Assembly: GCA_951799405.1 (NCBI GenBank)
Contig: OX637334.1
Coordinates: 9,300,001 to 9,364,000 of the forward strand
Direction of reading: 5' to 3'
DNA from: Agapetus fuscipes
Taxonomy: Eukaryota; Arthropoda; Insecta; Trichoptera; Glossosomatidae
DNA: 64,000 nt
In this document: one piece after another, positions 20,709 through 31,095 of the stretch
Layout: each line of letters opens with the position of its first letter
Position numbering within the stretch: the first letter of the stretch is position 1
Position numbers and translations under genes: made by a program
Notes under the pieces: model-generated
Seen by the model: the letters and a program-made list of their open reading frames with translations, nothing else
The model's database searches: none
What the model was told of the DNA's origin: nothing

Positions 20709-21066
20709 TAATATGTTTTTGCTTTGTTTCTAACCTTCTGTTTATATAAATATAGGTTTATTTTTTCTTTCTTTTCTTGGTTATTCTTTTGTTTTCTACT
20801 GCTCTGTTTATATAAGTATAGGTTTATTTTTTCTTTCTTTTCTTGGTTATTCTTTTGTTTTTTACTGCAATGTTTCACATATATATATACATATATATAT
20901 ATTGTTGTATTTTATTGTTTTTTATTGTTTTTCATATTATTTTTTTCTTGTATTTTATTGTTCTTTTTTTCGCAGTTTTGTATAAACTCACTTAATATAT
21001 ACTTTTTGTAAAAGGCTTATGCCGTAAATGAATAAATAAATAAATAAATAAAAAAATAAATAAATG
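20709..21066 (+). repeat. Remainder of the LINE 3' UTR split by the BEL element
   Basis: Continues the AT-rich 3' UTR interrupted at 14184. It holds a 66-bp tandem duplication (CTGTTTATATAAATATAGG at 20738 and again, with one change, at 20804). It ends in CTTATGCCGTAAATG followed by (AATAA)n to 21066, a typical Jockey-type 3' terminus. The 95-codon frame across it is low-complexity. Confidence 0.65.
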
Positions 21067-21311
21067 TTTTTCTTTATTCTTCACCTTTGTTACAACGTAT
21101 TTGTACCTCTTTGTAGTAATTTAATATTTTTATTTCTCTATGGTTTTTGCCTTGTCAATTATGTAATAGTGTCCCCTTGATAATGACGTGAACAAGTCGA
21201 AAGTACTTGAGGCGAAATAAACTCTCAATTTGTGAAAATAAAACTGTGTTTTTTAAAGTTTTTATAATTTCTTATAAATATTCCATTTTACAAATTGCAG
21301 GTAAATAAACG
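21067..21311. other. AT-rich interval, nothing recognised
   Basis: No ORF or repeat match. Confidence 0.3.
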
Positions 21312-21540
21312 CAACCAAGGTACACGTATAGTGTAATTTATTGCCGCATCTCTATTACATTTGGCGAGTGAACCTATTTATTTTTACAGATAAGGGAGCC
21401 GGCCTAATGCCAACCACTTCATTTAAAGCGGGGGTTTCCCGGCTCTCCAGGGAGTTAGTACTCATTTATTGTGAAGGCTGAGTAAGCCTTACCAGTATAT
21501 TTATTCTGGGTCTAGGTAAATGCTTCAGGATTATTTCAGG
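21312..21540 (-). repeat. SINE B copy, tRNA head missing
   Basis: Minus-strand tail ACACGTATAGTGTAA, the GAGCCGGCCTAATGCCAACC block, GGCTCTCCAGGGAGTTAGTA and TGTGAAGGCTGAGTAAGCC. Confidence 0.75.
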
Positions 21541-21787
21541 GTTGTCGCTTTTCTTCGATATTGAGTGTCGCCTGTCTTGTGCTGCGTGATGGATTGCCGC
21601 AGCCCTGTTTTCTCAATTTGTCAGGGCTGGTTGACGTCCCGGCTTTGAGGGTCTCTCGCCGTGGATAATGCGGGCATAATTTATTCAAAGGGTCACCCCT
21701 GAATTTTGAATGACTCGCACATTAAGAGTGTATGGGATTTGGAAAGATTTTAAGCTGTTGTAGTAACTAGATATATGCAATAAGTAC

Positions 21788-21905
21788 GTTGGCATGAGGC
21801 TGGCCACAGATCCTTTAAAAAATGGTTCACTTTTTCATCTCAGTTTCAGGAAAGGACGGCACAGTTGTACAGTTGTAGGGCATGTTCTCTTGAGATTGAG
21901 TGATT
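21788..21905 (+). repeat. Module A fragment
   Basis: CGTTGGCATGAGGCTGGCCA, AAAAATGGTTCACTTT, AGTTTCAGGAAAGGACGGCA and GGGCATGTTC. 21541-21787 and 21906-22094 hold nothing recognised. Confidence 0.65.
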
Positions 21906-22094
21906 AATTTGGTTAGCGTTTTTTTGTATGACTCACACGTTAAGAGCCCTCTGAGAGTATGTATCTCTTGCCAACTTTTCCTTTTTGAAAGAGGAGTGAC
22001 ATGAAAGAGTATTAAATTTGCTATAGAGGCATTTTATTTATGACAGTTTCCGAATTGTACAATCTTTACATCAGTTTGAATTCGTCTTCTTCTT

Positions 22095-22217
22095 CGTGTC
22101 AGACACTACACTACTCTTGCCCAGTGTCGGGCAACATCCACTGCTTCACTATTACTCTCCATTAGGTCGGCCAGTGAGCAGCTTGTTGGGCAGGCCGGGC
22201 AGATCCAAAGATGATCC
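22095..22217 (-). pseudogene. Possible LINE C-terminal scrap
   Basis: On the minus strand a frame from 22217 reads MDHLWICPACPTSC... and ...AVDVARHWARVV before a stop. The C-x2-C pattern and V-A-x-x-W ending resemble the C-terminus of some insect LINE polymerases. The match rests on recollection of the pattern only. Confidence 0.3.
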
Positions 22218-22589
22218 ATTGACTGTTGAATTTAAAATTGTCGATATAAGTCTTAGCAAAGGATCATTCTAGGATCATCATATGTGATGCCACTGCTGTA
22301 CCGCCTTGTTATTTGCAGTTAATGCTAATCCATTGCTAATCCCTAGACCCCTGTGACGTCAGTAGTGTTACATGTGACCATGCAAATGAATGCACTACTT
22401 GTTCATACATATTGTATGTCGAAATCTCGATTGCACTTGGTACTATTTAACATTCGAATTTCAAATTGTTGTAAATAGAAAGATAACTTGCTATTGGACA
22501 AGTAAAAGAAGAATATAAATGGAAGAATAAAGAATTCGGACTAAAAAATAATATATTTATTGGACGTATCCCCTTACGTATTATATCTT

Positions 22590-22700
22590 AGCATAAGGCT
22601 GACCGCCCAAAGACTTCAATATGGTTCAATTTACCAATGTCAGCCTTGATTTCAGGGAAAGTCAACAAGCATTGAAGGGCTTATGTTTATTTGAAATTTT
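22590..22700 (+). repeat. Module A fragment, degenerate
   Basis: CATAAGGCTGACCGCCCAAA, ATGGTTCAATTTACCAATG, TGATTTCAGGGAAAGTC and GGGCTTATGTTTATTTG. Confidence 0.6.
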
Positions 22701-22770
22701 ATTATCTAATTTGACAAGGTATATTGACGTAAAATTTAAATATAATCTTTTGAATTAAAATTTCCTTTTA

Positions 22771-22798
22771 ACTACGCAACTCGCAAGAGTTGCGTAGT
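22771..22798. repeat. Perfect 12-bp hairpin with GCAA tetraloop
   Basis: ACTACGCAACTC, loop GCAA, GAGTTGCGTAGT. Both arms pair perfectly. It stands alone in AT-rich sequence; no function is evident. Confidence 0.7.
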
Positions 22799-22905
22799 CC
22801 TTTAAACTGATTTTCAAAAATTAATTTTCACTCCGTAAATGTACAAACTTTAAAGATTTTTTTAAAAATATTTATAGAAATTTGCAACTTAGATTAGAAA
22901 TTATG

Positions 22906-24224
22906 GACATGAAAGATTTTGTTTGCAGTTATTTCTCTTTCGACAGTGTGTTTTTCCAAGGCACAGAACACGAATTTTTCACATATAACCTATACGGGTA
23001 CACGTATATTTGTTTGTTTGTTTGTTTTAAACAAAGGAAAAACATTGCGATGCTGGTTGCTCATAGAAAACAGAGACAATAGATGGCAAGGCACGGAGAA
23101 GTCTAGTTAGTTCTTAATGAAAGAAGAGATAAGAAGATGTGGAGTAATAATAGCTTATGAAAGTAAGAAAATATGGTTACCAACGTAATATCATTATTGG
23201 CCAAGAATAATATAATCTTTACCTTAATCGTAGATTTTTATTGCGTTTTCTATTTAATGATTTCTTATAGCAATTTTTTAACATATTATTTAGAATTATC
23301 GAGTTTTTTGTGTTTCTTATTTGATGCGAGAAGAACTACCCATATTGTTAAAGTAGTTAAAATAAAACACAATGAAACTAAGAGGGAATCCTTTTGCCGT
23401 AAACGGACGTTAATATTAATTACATGCCCAATGAGGTAAGAGTTGTGTGTTGCCATGACGACGTGGAGTGGATGCAGCAACCCGGCAAGCGCAATAACTG
23501 CTGAGAATTTCCTGAAGGAGTCTCCCGTCTTCTGTGACGTCATACCAGCTCATTCAGGCAAAGGAAACGGGCAGAGGAAATGGTTGTAAGAGGTGGATAA
23601 GGGTGCTTGATATCTAGAAAGGCATCTCGGATGGAATACTGGTAAGTATGATCTTGGAAAGGTAATTCTTTTTTAAATAATCCAAGTCAATAAAATATAC
23701 ATTTTTCATTATCTAAAGATAATCTAAGGTGGGATTCCAGTGAAAATATTCGCTATAAATATAATATCACGTGGGATTTTAATAAATATAATCCCGTTCA
23801 AGATACTTCTGATAGCTATAATTAAGGATAGGATTCTTAATACGATATCCCTAATCAAATTTATTTTTAATTAATCCCTCTAAAGATACTACTTTGTAAG
23901 ATAATCTTTTTAAGGGAATACACGATGCAAATTTAGTTAAGTTAGATAAGCCATAAATACAAAATCTTGAATAGGATTTCAGAAAAGATAAATCTTGTGT
24001 TGATAGTCTTGGAATCAATGAGGCCAATACCCACCCTGGGCTATCGCGCCAATGATGATGGTGAATATAACTCGTTTTATTTCTGTGCTTAAACCCTCTC
24101 GGTACTAAAAAAAATGCTCAAAGGTCTAGTCTACATAGTTACCTCGAGATTTTATAATTTCAACCGTTGCCCTGATTTTCCGCCTGACTTTTCGCAAAAG
24201 CGGATTGCCTCATTAAGCTTTCAC
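22906..24224. other. Long AT-rich interval without a gene
   Basis: Short frames only. 23680-24000 repeats the words AATCTAAG, GATAATC, GGGATT and GATTTC loosely, suggesting an old decayed tandem repeat. 24015-24055 (ACCCTGGGCTATCGCGCC...ATGATGATGG) resembles the 3' end of LINE family M. Confidence 0.35.
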
Positions 24225-24400
24225 ATACTTGCATAACCTCTGACGTGTTTTCGCTTTAAAGTATCACGAGTGTAAAACAGCGCGTAAATACTCAACAATT
24301 GCGTGACAGAAAAATGTAAAAATGGTATAACAGCGCTTCTAGCTACTGTGTCAGTTTTTATACATTTTCTGTTAACGCGATGGCTGAGTATTGACGAAAA
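24225..24400. repeat. Family C fold-back copy
   Basis: AATGTAAAAATGGTATAACAG, GCGCTTCTAGCTACTGTGTC and AGTTTTTATACATTTTCTGTT: the interior motif 'GCGC-CTCT/TTCT-...-CTGTCAGTTT' of C. Outer parts (ACTCAACAATTGCG / CGATGGCTGAGTATT) are also roughly inverted. Confidence 0.5.
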
Positions 24401-24489
24401 GTTCATGCAACTTGGCTAATTGCATATTGAAACGGAGACCCGTGTAATGAACCAGTGGCTTAAAGTATACAACTTTACGTACAACCTGA

Positions 24490-24600
24490 AACATAACGTT
24501 TAACCAAAAAGGCAAGGAAACAAAAACGCTCACTGGAGACGCTGTTTAGTTTGCAATACATGTTTTTTTTATGGAAAAGTTAGGTTACGTGAAGTACTTT
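24490..24600. repeat. Family C fold-back copy, second
   Basis: AACGTTTAACCAAAAAGG, AAACGCTCACTGGAGACGCT and TTTGCAATACATG; about 100 bp after the previous copy. Confidence 0.45.
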
Positions 24601-24664
24601 CTATACTTTGTGTGCTATAGACGTTTTTTTAAGTGGAACGAACGCTTAACATCATCAATGGCAC

Positions 24665-24850
24665 TATTGTAACAATAGTCCACTTTGCCAATGTCACCCG
24701 TGTTTAAGAGAAGATCGGCAAAATTTGCAGGGTTTATTTCTTTCATCCTATGTTTGGGTTTTTATTTTGTATTTGCACAGTCTAGCATTTTGCATGAACA
24801 TTACATGTTAATATATCTTTGCAAATTCAATTATAGATTATAAATGGAAA
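24665..24850 (+). repeat. Module A copy
   Basis: GTCCACTTTGCCAATGTCAC, GATCGGCAAAATTTGCAGGG, GGGTTTTTATTTTGTA and a terminal TTTGCAAATTCAATTATAG. Confidence 0.7.
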
Positions 24851-25068
24851 ATACTTAAATTTCCATTTAAGCTACTAGGAAGGCTTGAGGTTGAAGCAGA
24901 TTAGACAAGCTGACAGCATGTTTATGAAATTTCCAAACCCGTCATGGAAAATCTGATTCCAACAACGGACGTCAGATTTCTGATTAGTTGTGAGTTAGCG
25001 TAAACGTGTGCACCTGTATACGGCTTACACGAGTGAAGTACGTAGGACGTAGGTAGGTGGGTCAGAGA

Positions 25069-25728
25069 CAGGGTTGTTATGGGTATCCGTATCCGTGACC
25101 GAAACTATCGGATATCCGAAATAAAAAATATATCCGTGCTTATCAGCGAAACCGACATAAGAGTTTCGGATAAAATTAAATTATTTAAAAGAGATTACAA
25201 ATGCTACATTGTTTTTTTACATTTTTAAGTGAATAGCTATTAGCATCACTCATTTGATTGATTATAAAAGCAAATGATAACCTAGAAATAATGTCATGCA
25301 ATTAATGCTATTTTTACTTTCACAATTCTATAAAAATCTGGTAATACTCGTATCTATCTTTAGTCGCTGGGATGGTCGAGGGTATACGGCGTTGCCACTT
25401 CAACTTGCGTTATTTTACTCACGCCGCGCCGATTCGAACCCCACCTACGCCGTGTGCCCGTATCCTATGGACAGTAACTTCGACCCTGATTCCTCAGATG
25501 CCATTGCATGCACACAAGCGTCCGCTTTCGCATAACGGCAAACTGTTCAGGAAAAATAGGTTAGTCCTATTCACAAACCTATTTAAAAATAAAAATAATA
25601 CCCGTAACCTAAAACCTCGGATATCCGAAATAATTCCATAACTGTATCTGTATCCGAAACCGAAATAGTATGATTCTTATATCTGGATCCGTATCCATAT
25701 CTAAAGTTCCATATCCATAGCATCCCTA
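25069..25728. mobile_element. hAT-like fold-back element, family H
   Basis: Left end CAGGGTTGTTATGGGTATCC; right end, reverse-complemented, TAGGGATGCTATGGATATGG. Both are followed by repeated 'ATCCGTATCCG / CGGATATCCGAAAT' words over ~100 bp. CAGGG-type ends fit hAT non-autonomous elements. The adjoining 8 bp (GTCAGAGA and GTTTGAAA) agree at only 5 of 8 positions. The interior (25360-25460) holds GGTCGAGGGTATACGGCG and GATTCGAACCCC, resembling the A and B boxes of a class II tRNA, but the stems do not pair. Confidence 0.5.
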
Positions 25729-25984
25729 GTTTGAAACACCCTACCCTGAGCTAAATGTGCCAAGGCTGAATTGTAATGTGCAGCATCCTTGCAGGTACAA
25801 AAGATTACGTTTTAAATTAGTGTACTCGCTAGCAGGGGCGAGAAATCCATAAAGGCCAGCAGAAAAAGTAAACTAACATTTAAATTGAGTTTAAAAATGA
25901 ATAATTTTTCAAACTTATTTGATCGCAGCGGTGTTTCAATTTTACTTATCTCATTTGGAATAATATTGAAATAATTTATTTCAG

Positions 25985-26062
25985 TGTTAATACACAAGTG
26001 GTTGGCGGAAGGCAGGCCCCCTAATCTGCAACAACAAATAGGTTCACTGCCACATGAAACAA
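25985..26062 (+). repeat. SINE B fragment
   Basis: CAAGTGGTTGGCGGAAGGCA, GGCCCCCTAATCTG and AAATAGGTTCACTGCCACATG. Confidence 0.65.
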
Positions 26063-26089
26063 TATTAATATCGAATAGGAGTTTATTCT

Positions 26090-26290
26090 CACACGGTCGG
26101 CTGATGATGCTAGAGAGATGTTTGCCGTGATCTGTGGGAGCTGGAGCTTCCAGACGTTTCACCAATGTCTTCGATGGGCTTCTTCAGCGTGAAAATGAAA
26201 TAATCAAGATGATGGGATGAAGCGTGAAAGCGTGAAAGTGAACTGTTGCAACAGATCCCGGAAAACATCTCTCCAGCATCAATATTAATA
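26090..26290. repeat. Inverted-repeat element with RT-tail-like interior
   Basis: GATGCTAGAGAGATGTTTGC (26107) is inverted at 26255-26278 as GATGCTGGAGAGATGTTTTC, with further similarity inward (GATCTGT). On the minus strand the interior reads GTGAAACGTCTGG, and CTGAAGAAGCCC lies upstream. The class is unknown. Confidence 0.45.
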
Positions 26291-26599
26291 TAGTGCGGAT
26301 AAAAAACTTACAGAGTAGACTTAAATATTTTATAGGCTAAGTCTGAGATATGAAAATGGTGATTGGAGTAAATTGTCAGAGAGGAAAATTATCGTTTTTT
26401 TTCAGCGCAGTGAAAGTTTCGGCTTTTCCGTTAACAGGAAAACGTTCAGCTCAGTCGTTGTGGCGGGAAAACACGACGATGGGCAATTCCGAAAATTCAG
26501 CCGATCACACAGTGATGACAAAATATTATTTTTAATTTAAATTTGATTTAAATTAAATTTGTTAGTAAATGTATCAGATTTTAAAAATCTTTCTTCTTA

Positions 26600-26760
26600 A
26601 GGTCCGCACTTCAATTGACATAGACAAAACTGTGTCGTCACCCGGCTGAATTTTAGGGAAGAGCAAATGAATATTTTGTTCTTGGTTGATAAGCACGGCA
26701 GCCTCATACAAGACTGACGTTTGCTCGCTGAGAATAAAGTTTCTAAGTCAAAAATGTTCC
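26600..26760 (+). repeat. Family G repeat, copy 1
   Basis: TTCAATTGACATAGACAAAA, CTGTGTCGTCACCCGGCTG, CATACAAGACTGACG and TTGCTCGCTGAGAATAAAG match 54672-54830 in the same order. 26291-26599 and 26761-27159 contain no recognised gene. Confidence 0.65.
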
Positions 26761-27159
26761 GAGTCCATTGTTTTAGTGTATCACATATTTTTGATACTTT
26801 GGTGAATGCAAGGCAATAAAAAACGTTTTTAATTCAAGTTTTTACTATTTCAATACCTACCAATCAAAAGAACGAAATATAAAACTTAACTACTAAGCTG
26901 CCGAGAAAAAAGTTCCAATATAAATCAAGCGATACACAATTTTTTATATTTTCCTCATATAGACGCATCGGTATCATCCCTAGCATCCACTTTGCAGTAG
27001 TAATATCATTATTTTTACTGGGGCAGTAATGCCCTCTACAGATTTATAAGGGTACAAAGATTAGGGCAGTATCTTAAAAACTACAAGACCTAAGTAATCT
27101 TATCTTTTTCATATTGAAAATTCAACCCTTAAAATATACTTTTAAACCAACTACAAAAC

Positions 27160-27400
27160 CCCGGTCGATAGCTCAGCTCAGTCGGTAGAGCGTTTGGATC
27201 GAAAAGACTGAGGTTCGATTCCAAATGTGTCAGACATGATTTTCCGCCTTGATGTTTTTCCTCATCATGTGAGAGAGATAGAAGACCATGGGAAGTTACA
27301 AAATGCACTGAAAACTACCAAATTTCTGGCGTCATTTGCACAAGCACACTTGGAGTGACTACATCACGACACGGCGCTATAAAGAAATCATCAACTCATC
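27160..27400 (+). repeat. tRNA-headed SINE-like sequence, diverged
   Basis: GGTCGATAGCTCAGCTCAGT, CGGTAGAGCG and GGTTCGATTCC give good A and B boxes with a duplicated CAGCT. The anticodon arm does not pair, so it is not a tRNA gene. The later GGCGCTATAAAG and the following ATCATCAACTCATCATC suggest a D-like body and a simple-repeat end. 27401-27815 is unexplained. Confidence 0.45.
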
Positions 27401-27817
27401 ATCATTCAACTAATCTAGGTCTAAGTAACGGCCCGCTTTCTTTAACATTCACAAGGGATGGGAACCTGGTCGTTTTGGAACAGAAAAAACTACCAACCTC
27501 CTTCCATTTGAAATAAATTGGTACCGCTAGCTGTGTTAATTCTTTGTAAATAAAGCAGTAAGAAGATACATGTTAGTAAACTTAAATAACTTGAACATTA
27601 TTTAGAACTGATGATGGTTTGAAATTTCCGTAAAAAAATTAAAAAAAAAGTGTTACGAGCAAAGAATAACTTGTTCTATTTTTAAATGAAAATGAACTTT
27701 CGATGTTATTTTACAAACTCTTTAAATGAAAAAAGGTTTTTTTTTTCGGAAAATGTGCTCAATATATTATATATAGAAACACAATAAAAAGCATTTTATT
27801 TAACATATCGTTTTTTT

Positions 27818-28115
27818 GTTCCATCGGGTTTGACCATGTTTTACTTGCAGCCATCGACGATATTTTATTTAGATCGATGCTTGCAGCACTTCCATTTGCC
27901 GTGGTTTTGCTTTCAAGAGCAGAAAGCATCCTCAAAGCGAGTTATCAAAGCGCCGCGGCGGTTTTCGTTGCACCAGCGAGCGTCCGCGAAGACAACGAAG
28001 ACCACCGCGGCGCTTTAATAACTCGCTTTGAGGATGCTTTCTGCTCGTGAAAGCGAAACGTCGGCAGATGGAAGAGCTGCAAATAGAACACGGCCAAACC
28101 CGAAAGAACACAAAA
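27818..28115. mobile_element. Long fold-back element, family J
   Basis: The arms mirror each other almost perfectly about a 22-bp centre (27971-27992). AGCAGAAAGCATCCTCAAAG then CGAGTTATCAAAGCGCCGCG on the left is the complement of CGCGGCGCTTTAATAACTCG then CTTTGAGGATGCTTTCTGC on the right. Outward, TTGCAGCACTTCCATTTGCC and CGGGTTTGACCATGTT are mirrored by GGCAGATGGAAGAGCTGCAA and AACACGGCCAAACCCG. The left arm carries an extra ~37-bp insert (27851-27887). A half copy of the family lies at 63640-63760. Confidence 0.75.
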
Positions 28116-28650
28116 ACGGTTTGCTATTTTAACAACGGCCATGACAGTGGAAATGAAAGTTTTAAACATTATTTAGAATTTTCTCTCACAATTTTTTATT
28201 TAATTTTCGAAATAACTCCTAGATTGCCGTTAATGATTGTATACGATGCGATAAAAATACTTTAATGGGAAAAAATAAAGACGCTGGATTGTTATCTGAA
28301 GAAAAAAACCCAAAGTGGTCGTTTATCTAGCGGCCTTATTATCAACTTTACCAACGGCGATTATGGGCGCTTTCATTAAGTAAAAGTTTCCAACTAACAC
28401 AAGAAAAGGTAATCTTTAATTTGCAACCTCGCTAGAATTGTTCGGCACTTTAATTTAAGTAGACGCAGGAAAGTTAAGAGATGAAAAACGAAAAGGGTTG
28501 CAAAAAATATGAAATGTTCTTGAAAGGGGGCTTTGAAATAATGTTGCGTGTTCTAAGAAGCGAAATGAGAGCAAAAATAAGGGTTAAAAAATAAACAAAA
28601 CTTTAAAAAGGCAATCCGAAAACTTTTTTTTTAATTATTATCTACTGCTG
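28116..28650. other. Unexplained interval
   Basis: AT-rich, short frames only. 28116-28170 (AAAACGGTTTGCTATTTTAA, ATGACAGTGGAAATGAAAG) is still similar to the J half copy near 63720-63760. Confidence 0.35.
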
Positions 28651-29125
28651 ATCCGGTCGATAGATAGTGCTTGCATTCCATCCCAAGAAGGTAGAAATGA
28701 TTTCCCCAGTGTTCATTTCTAAATCTAAATCTAAATCTAAGCTGCAAAGATATGTATCATTTGAGATTCATATTAAATGCATTCCCACAAGCAGACATGC
28801 ATAATTTCGCGCTTACACATGCCGCATGAGTTTATTCACATGTTCATTTCAAACACAAAAATATAATATCCGCTAGGTTTACTCAGCCTTTTTAATAAAT
28901 GAGTATCAGTTCCCTCAGAAGCTGGGAAACTCTCATTTTTTCAATCAATTCAATTGGTTGGCGTAAGGCCGGGCCCTTACCTGTAAAAATAAAAAGGTTC
29001 CACTTGCCACATGCGACCCTTTCGGAGAAACAAGGCTATATATTATACACTATAAACATGTACAATGTACATACAACTTCGGGGAGAACACAGAAAAAAG
29101 ATACACTATATGTGTAGTTTAGTTG
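28651..29125 (+). repeat. SINE B copy split by a module A insertion
   Basis: Head GGTCGATAGATAGTGCTTGC and GAAATGATTTCCCCAGTG precede 28720. GGTTTACTCAGCC, GGCGTAAGGCCGGGCCC, CACATGCGACCCTTTCGG and TATATGTGTAGTTTAGTTG follow 28850. The interruption is the A copy listed next. Confidence 0.8.
28720..28840 (-). mobile_element. Module A insertion with 10-bp target duplication
   Basis: 121 bp, minus strand, starting with three TAAATC repeats (the A tail) and ending inside A, so it is 5' truncated. TGTTCATTTC is present exactly at 28710-28719 and 28841-28850. This is direct evidence of target-primed reverse transcription of A. Confidence 0.85.
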
Positions 29126-29189
29126 AGTTGAGACTGCCGAATCCATAATCTATGTTGAAAGTAAACCTATATTAACATCGAAGATTCGG

Positions 29190-29250
29190 CAGACACGTGT
29201 TTTTTACAGTATGGGTATTCAGTTTCATGCTAACCTACATTAAAGTCGAG
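29190..29250 (-). repeat. Module A scrap
   Basis: ACACGTGTTTTTTACAGTAT, GGGTATTCAGTTTCATGC and TAACCTACATTAAAGTCGAG. Just before it, CTGCCGAATCC (29133) is inverted at 29171 as GATTCGGCAG. Confidence 0.5.
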
Positions 29251-29360
29251 GAAGTCAAACAAAGAGGATCTAATTTAAGGGTTTGTATATTGACACTGAA
29301 GATAACTTGAAAATTTATAAAGCAAAAATTTATAAGTTGAGTTTAATAAACGTCTCGAGC

Positions 29361-29428
29361 GCTTTCGGAGTGTTAACACACCTTGTGTGGTTATTCTATT
29401 GAAAATGGTGTGTTAATACTCCGAAAGC
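29361..29428. repeat. 22-bp inverted repeat (hairpin)
   Basis: GCTTTCGGAGTGTTAACACA-CC at 29361-29382 is mirrored at 29407-29428 with one mismatch; 24-base loop. Class unknown. 29429-30823 contains no gene or recognised repeat; small frames at 29736-30001 and 30414-30596 look incidental. Confidence 0.65.
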
Positions 29429-30823
29429 ACACGATATGTTCAACTCAACACGTGTAGACAAGCTTTGTTTTTTTTATTTTTGCTGTAATGTTTTAAGAGG
29501 ATCTTTGAAAAAAGAGCCTCATACAAACCTATGAACTGATTAACTTAAAAAGTAAATCATATATCTCAGCAACTTTTCTTTTCTTTTACCTCTTCACTGA
29601 AGGTTGGTGATCATCATAATGATTTGCCTCTGCTTCTAGATTACAGATTATTGCCATTCCTAACACCCTCGTGGTTATATAAATCTCCACTAGTGTGGCA
29701 CTAAACTCACTTGTGGAATGGCAGCGTGTACTTAAATGTCAAAATCAAACTTAACATTCAATGTTAAATGTCAGGTTATATTAACAGAGAGACCGGCTAT
29801 CCACACAACAAAGATCTCCTACTTTATCTACTTCTTGATTTATGCCTGCTATACGGGCGAGCATTTTATAAAAGTAAAAGAAGTAAGAATGCATTTAACT
29901 ACGAACTTAAAGATCTAAAAATGAAAATTATGGTTTTAGTTGAGTCACTGTTGCATGAATTTTCAAAATCAAATCTCAAGACAAAGGACATTTATTTTTA
30001 AATGAAATATATTTGCTTCTACTTAGCAAACGCGCCTGTATGAGTTGCATATCTCACATTGGTACATAATCAATTATTAGATAGATTTGACAACGCAGGT
30101 AGAATTAAATGAGCTCAAGAGTAACATGCACCCGCTGTAGTAGCTAAACCCCAAGAACGAATAAAAGTAATAGAGAGGGAAACTCGCCGTTACTACTGCC
30201 GACATCGTTGCTCCCAAATGAAAACCACAATATTTACTTTAAAAAAATTGTATAGAACTCATGTTTCATGAGATTGTGGTTCAAAGTATTATCATTTAAA
30301 AATTATAACTTCCAGATATATTTCACTATCTCAATCCAATGGATAGTCTGCCTCGTCAGTAGCAGTCAAGGGTGATCAACTATTCCTTTACAGATCACAT
30401 TTCTGAGGTTTGATTACTGGCGCTCCCAGCTCATACCACGGCCACAGAATTGCCACGCAAATTGCTTCTGGGCCACGGTCCATGCTTCATCCATGGACCG
30501 AAATCTCTCCTCTCTCTCTCTACGATCAAACAGGGTGTCCACTAGAGATTTCTTATTGACATAGTTGGACAAATGCGAGAGATCCTCCCAAAACATGTCG
30601 AAAAGTTACTTTATTTTAAAGTAACTTTAGGAAAGAGTATACCTAATATATTTAAGAATCTGCTTCTAAATTTATGTTTCAGAGAAATTCAAGCGAATTC
30701 CTTATGCTATGAAAATTATGGCCTGAGAGATTATACTTGTAATGAAAATTGTACTTGTACAACATAATCAATTTAAAATATTTTTTGTTACAAAATGCAT
30801 TCAATTCGATTTATTTATCCTCT

Positions 30824-31095
30824 TTCTTGACTAAAGAGGTTGATATGATGCTGACCCCACATGCTGTAAAAACTTTCGCCAACACTTTTGGTTCACTTTT
30901 GCCAATGCCCTCCGTTTTCAGGGAAAACGGTAGGAGTGGCAAAGTTTATGTTCATGTGAGGTTTGGTTTATTTTGTATGTACACACGCAGCATGTGTAAA
31001 CGCAAACTTAGATGTGCCTGCTTGTGGATATACATTACATATGAGCATTAAACGCCAATTTATCTAGGCAACTTGGATTATCGATTACAGTTTAC
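30824..31095 (+). repeat. Module A2 copy (diverged subfamily)
   Basis: Starts TTCTTGACTAAAGAGGTTGA and includes a ~20-bp insertion relative to A (CTTTCGCCAACACTTTT). It carries CAATGCCCTCCGTTTTCAGG and ends GGCAACTTGGATTATCGATT. Confidence 0.7.

Noticed and set aside
20724..21011. 95-codon Phe/Leu/Tyr-rich frame
   Set aside because: Translation of a T-rich 3' UTR with a 66-bp tandem duplication.
26090..26290. Hammerhead-ribozyme-like core on the minus strand (CTGAAGA ... GAAAC ... GTC)
   Set aside because: The CUGANGA and GAAA words are present, but the stem between them does not pair well and no stem III can form before GUC.
29736..30001. Two overlapping ~60-77-codon frames
   Set aside because: Short, AT-rich, no domain, no neighbouring exon-like signals.
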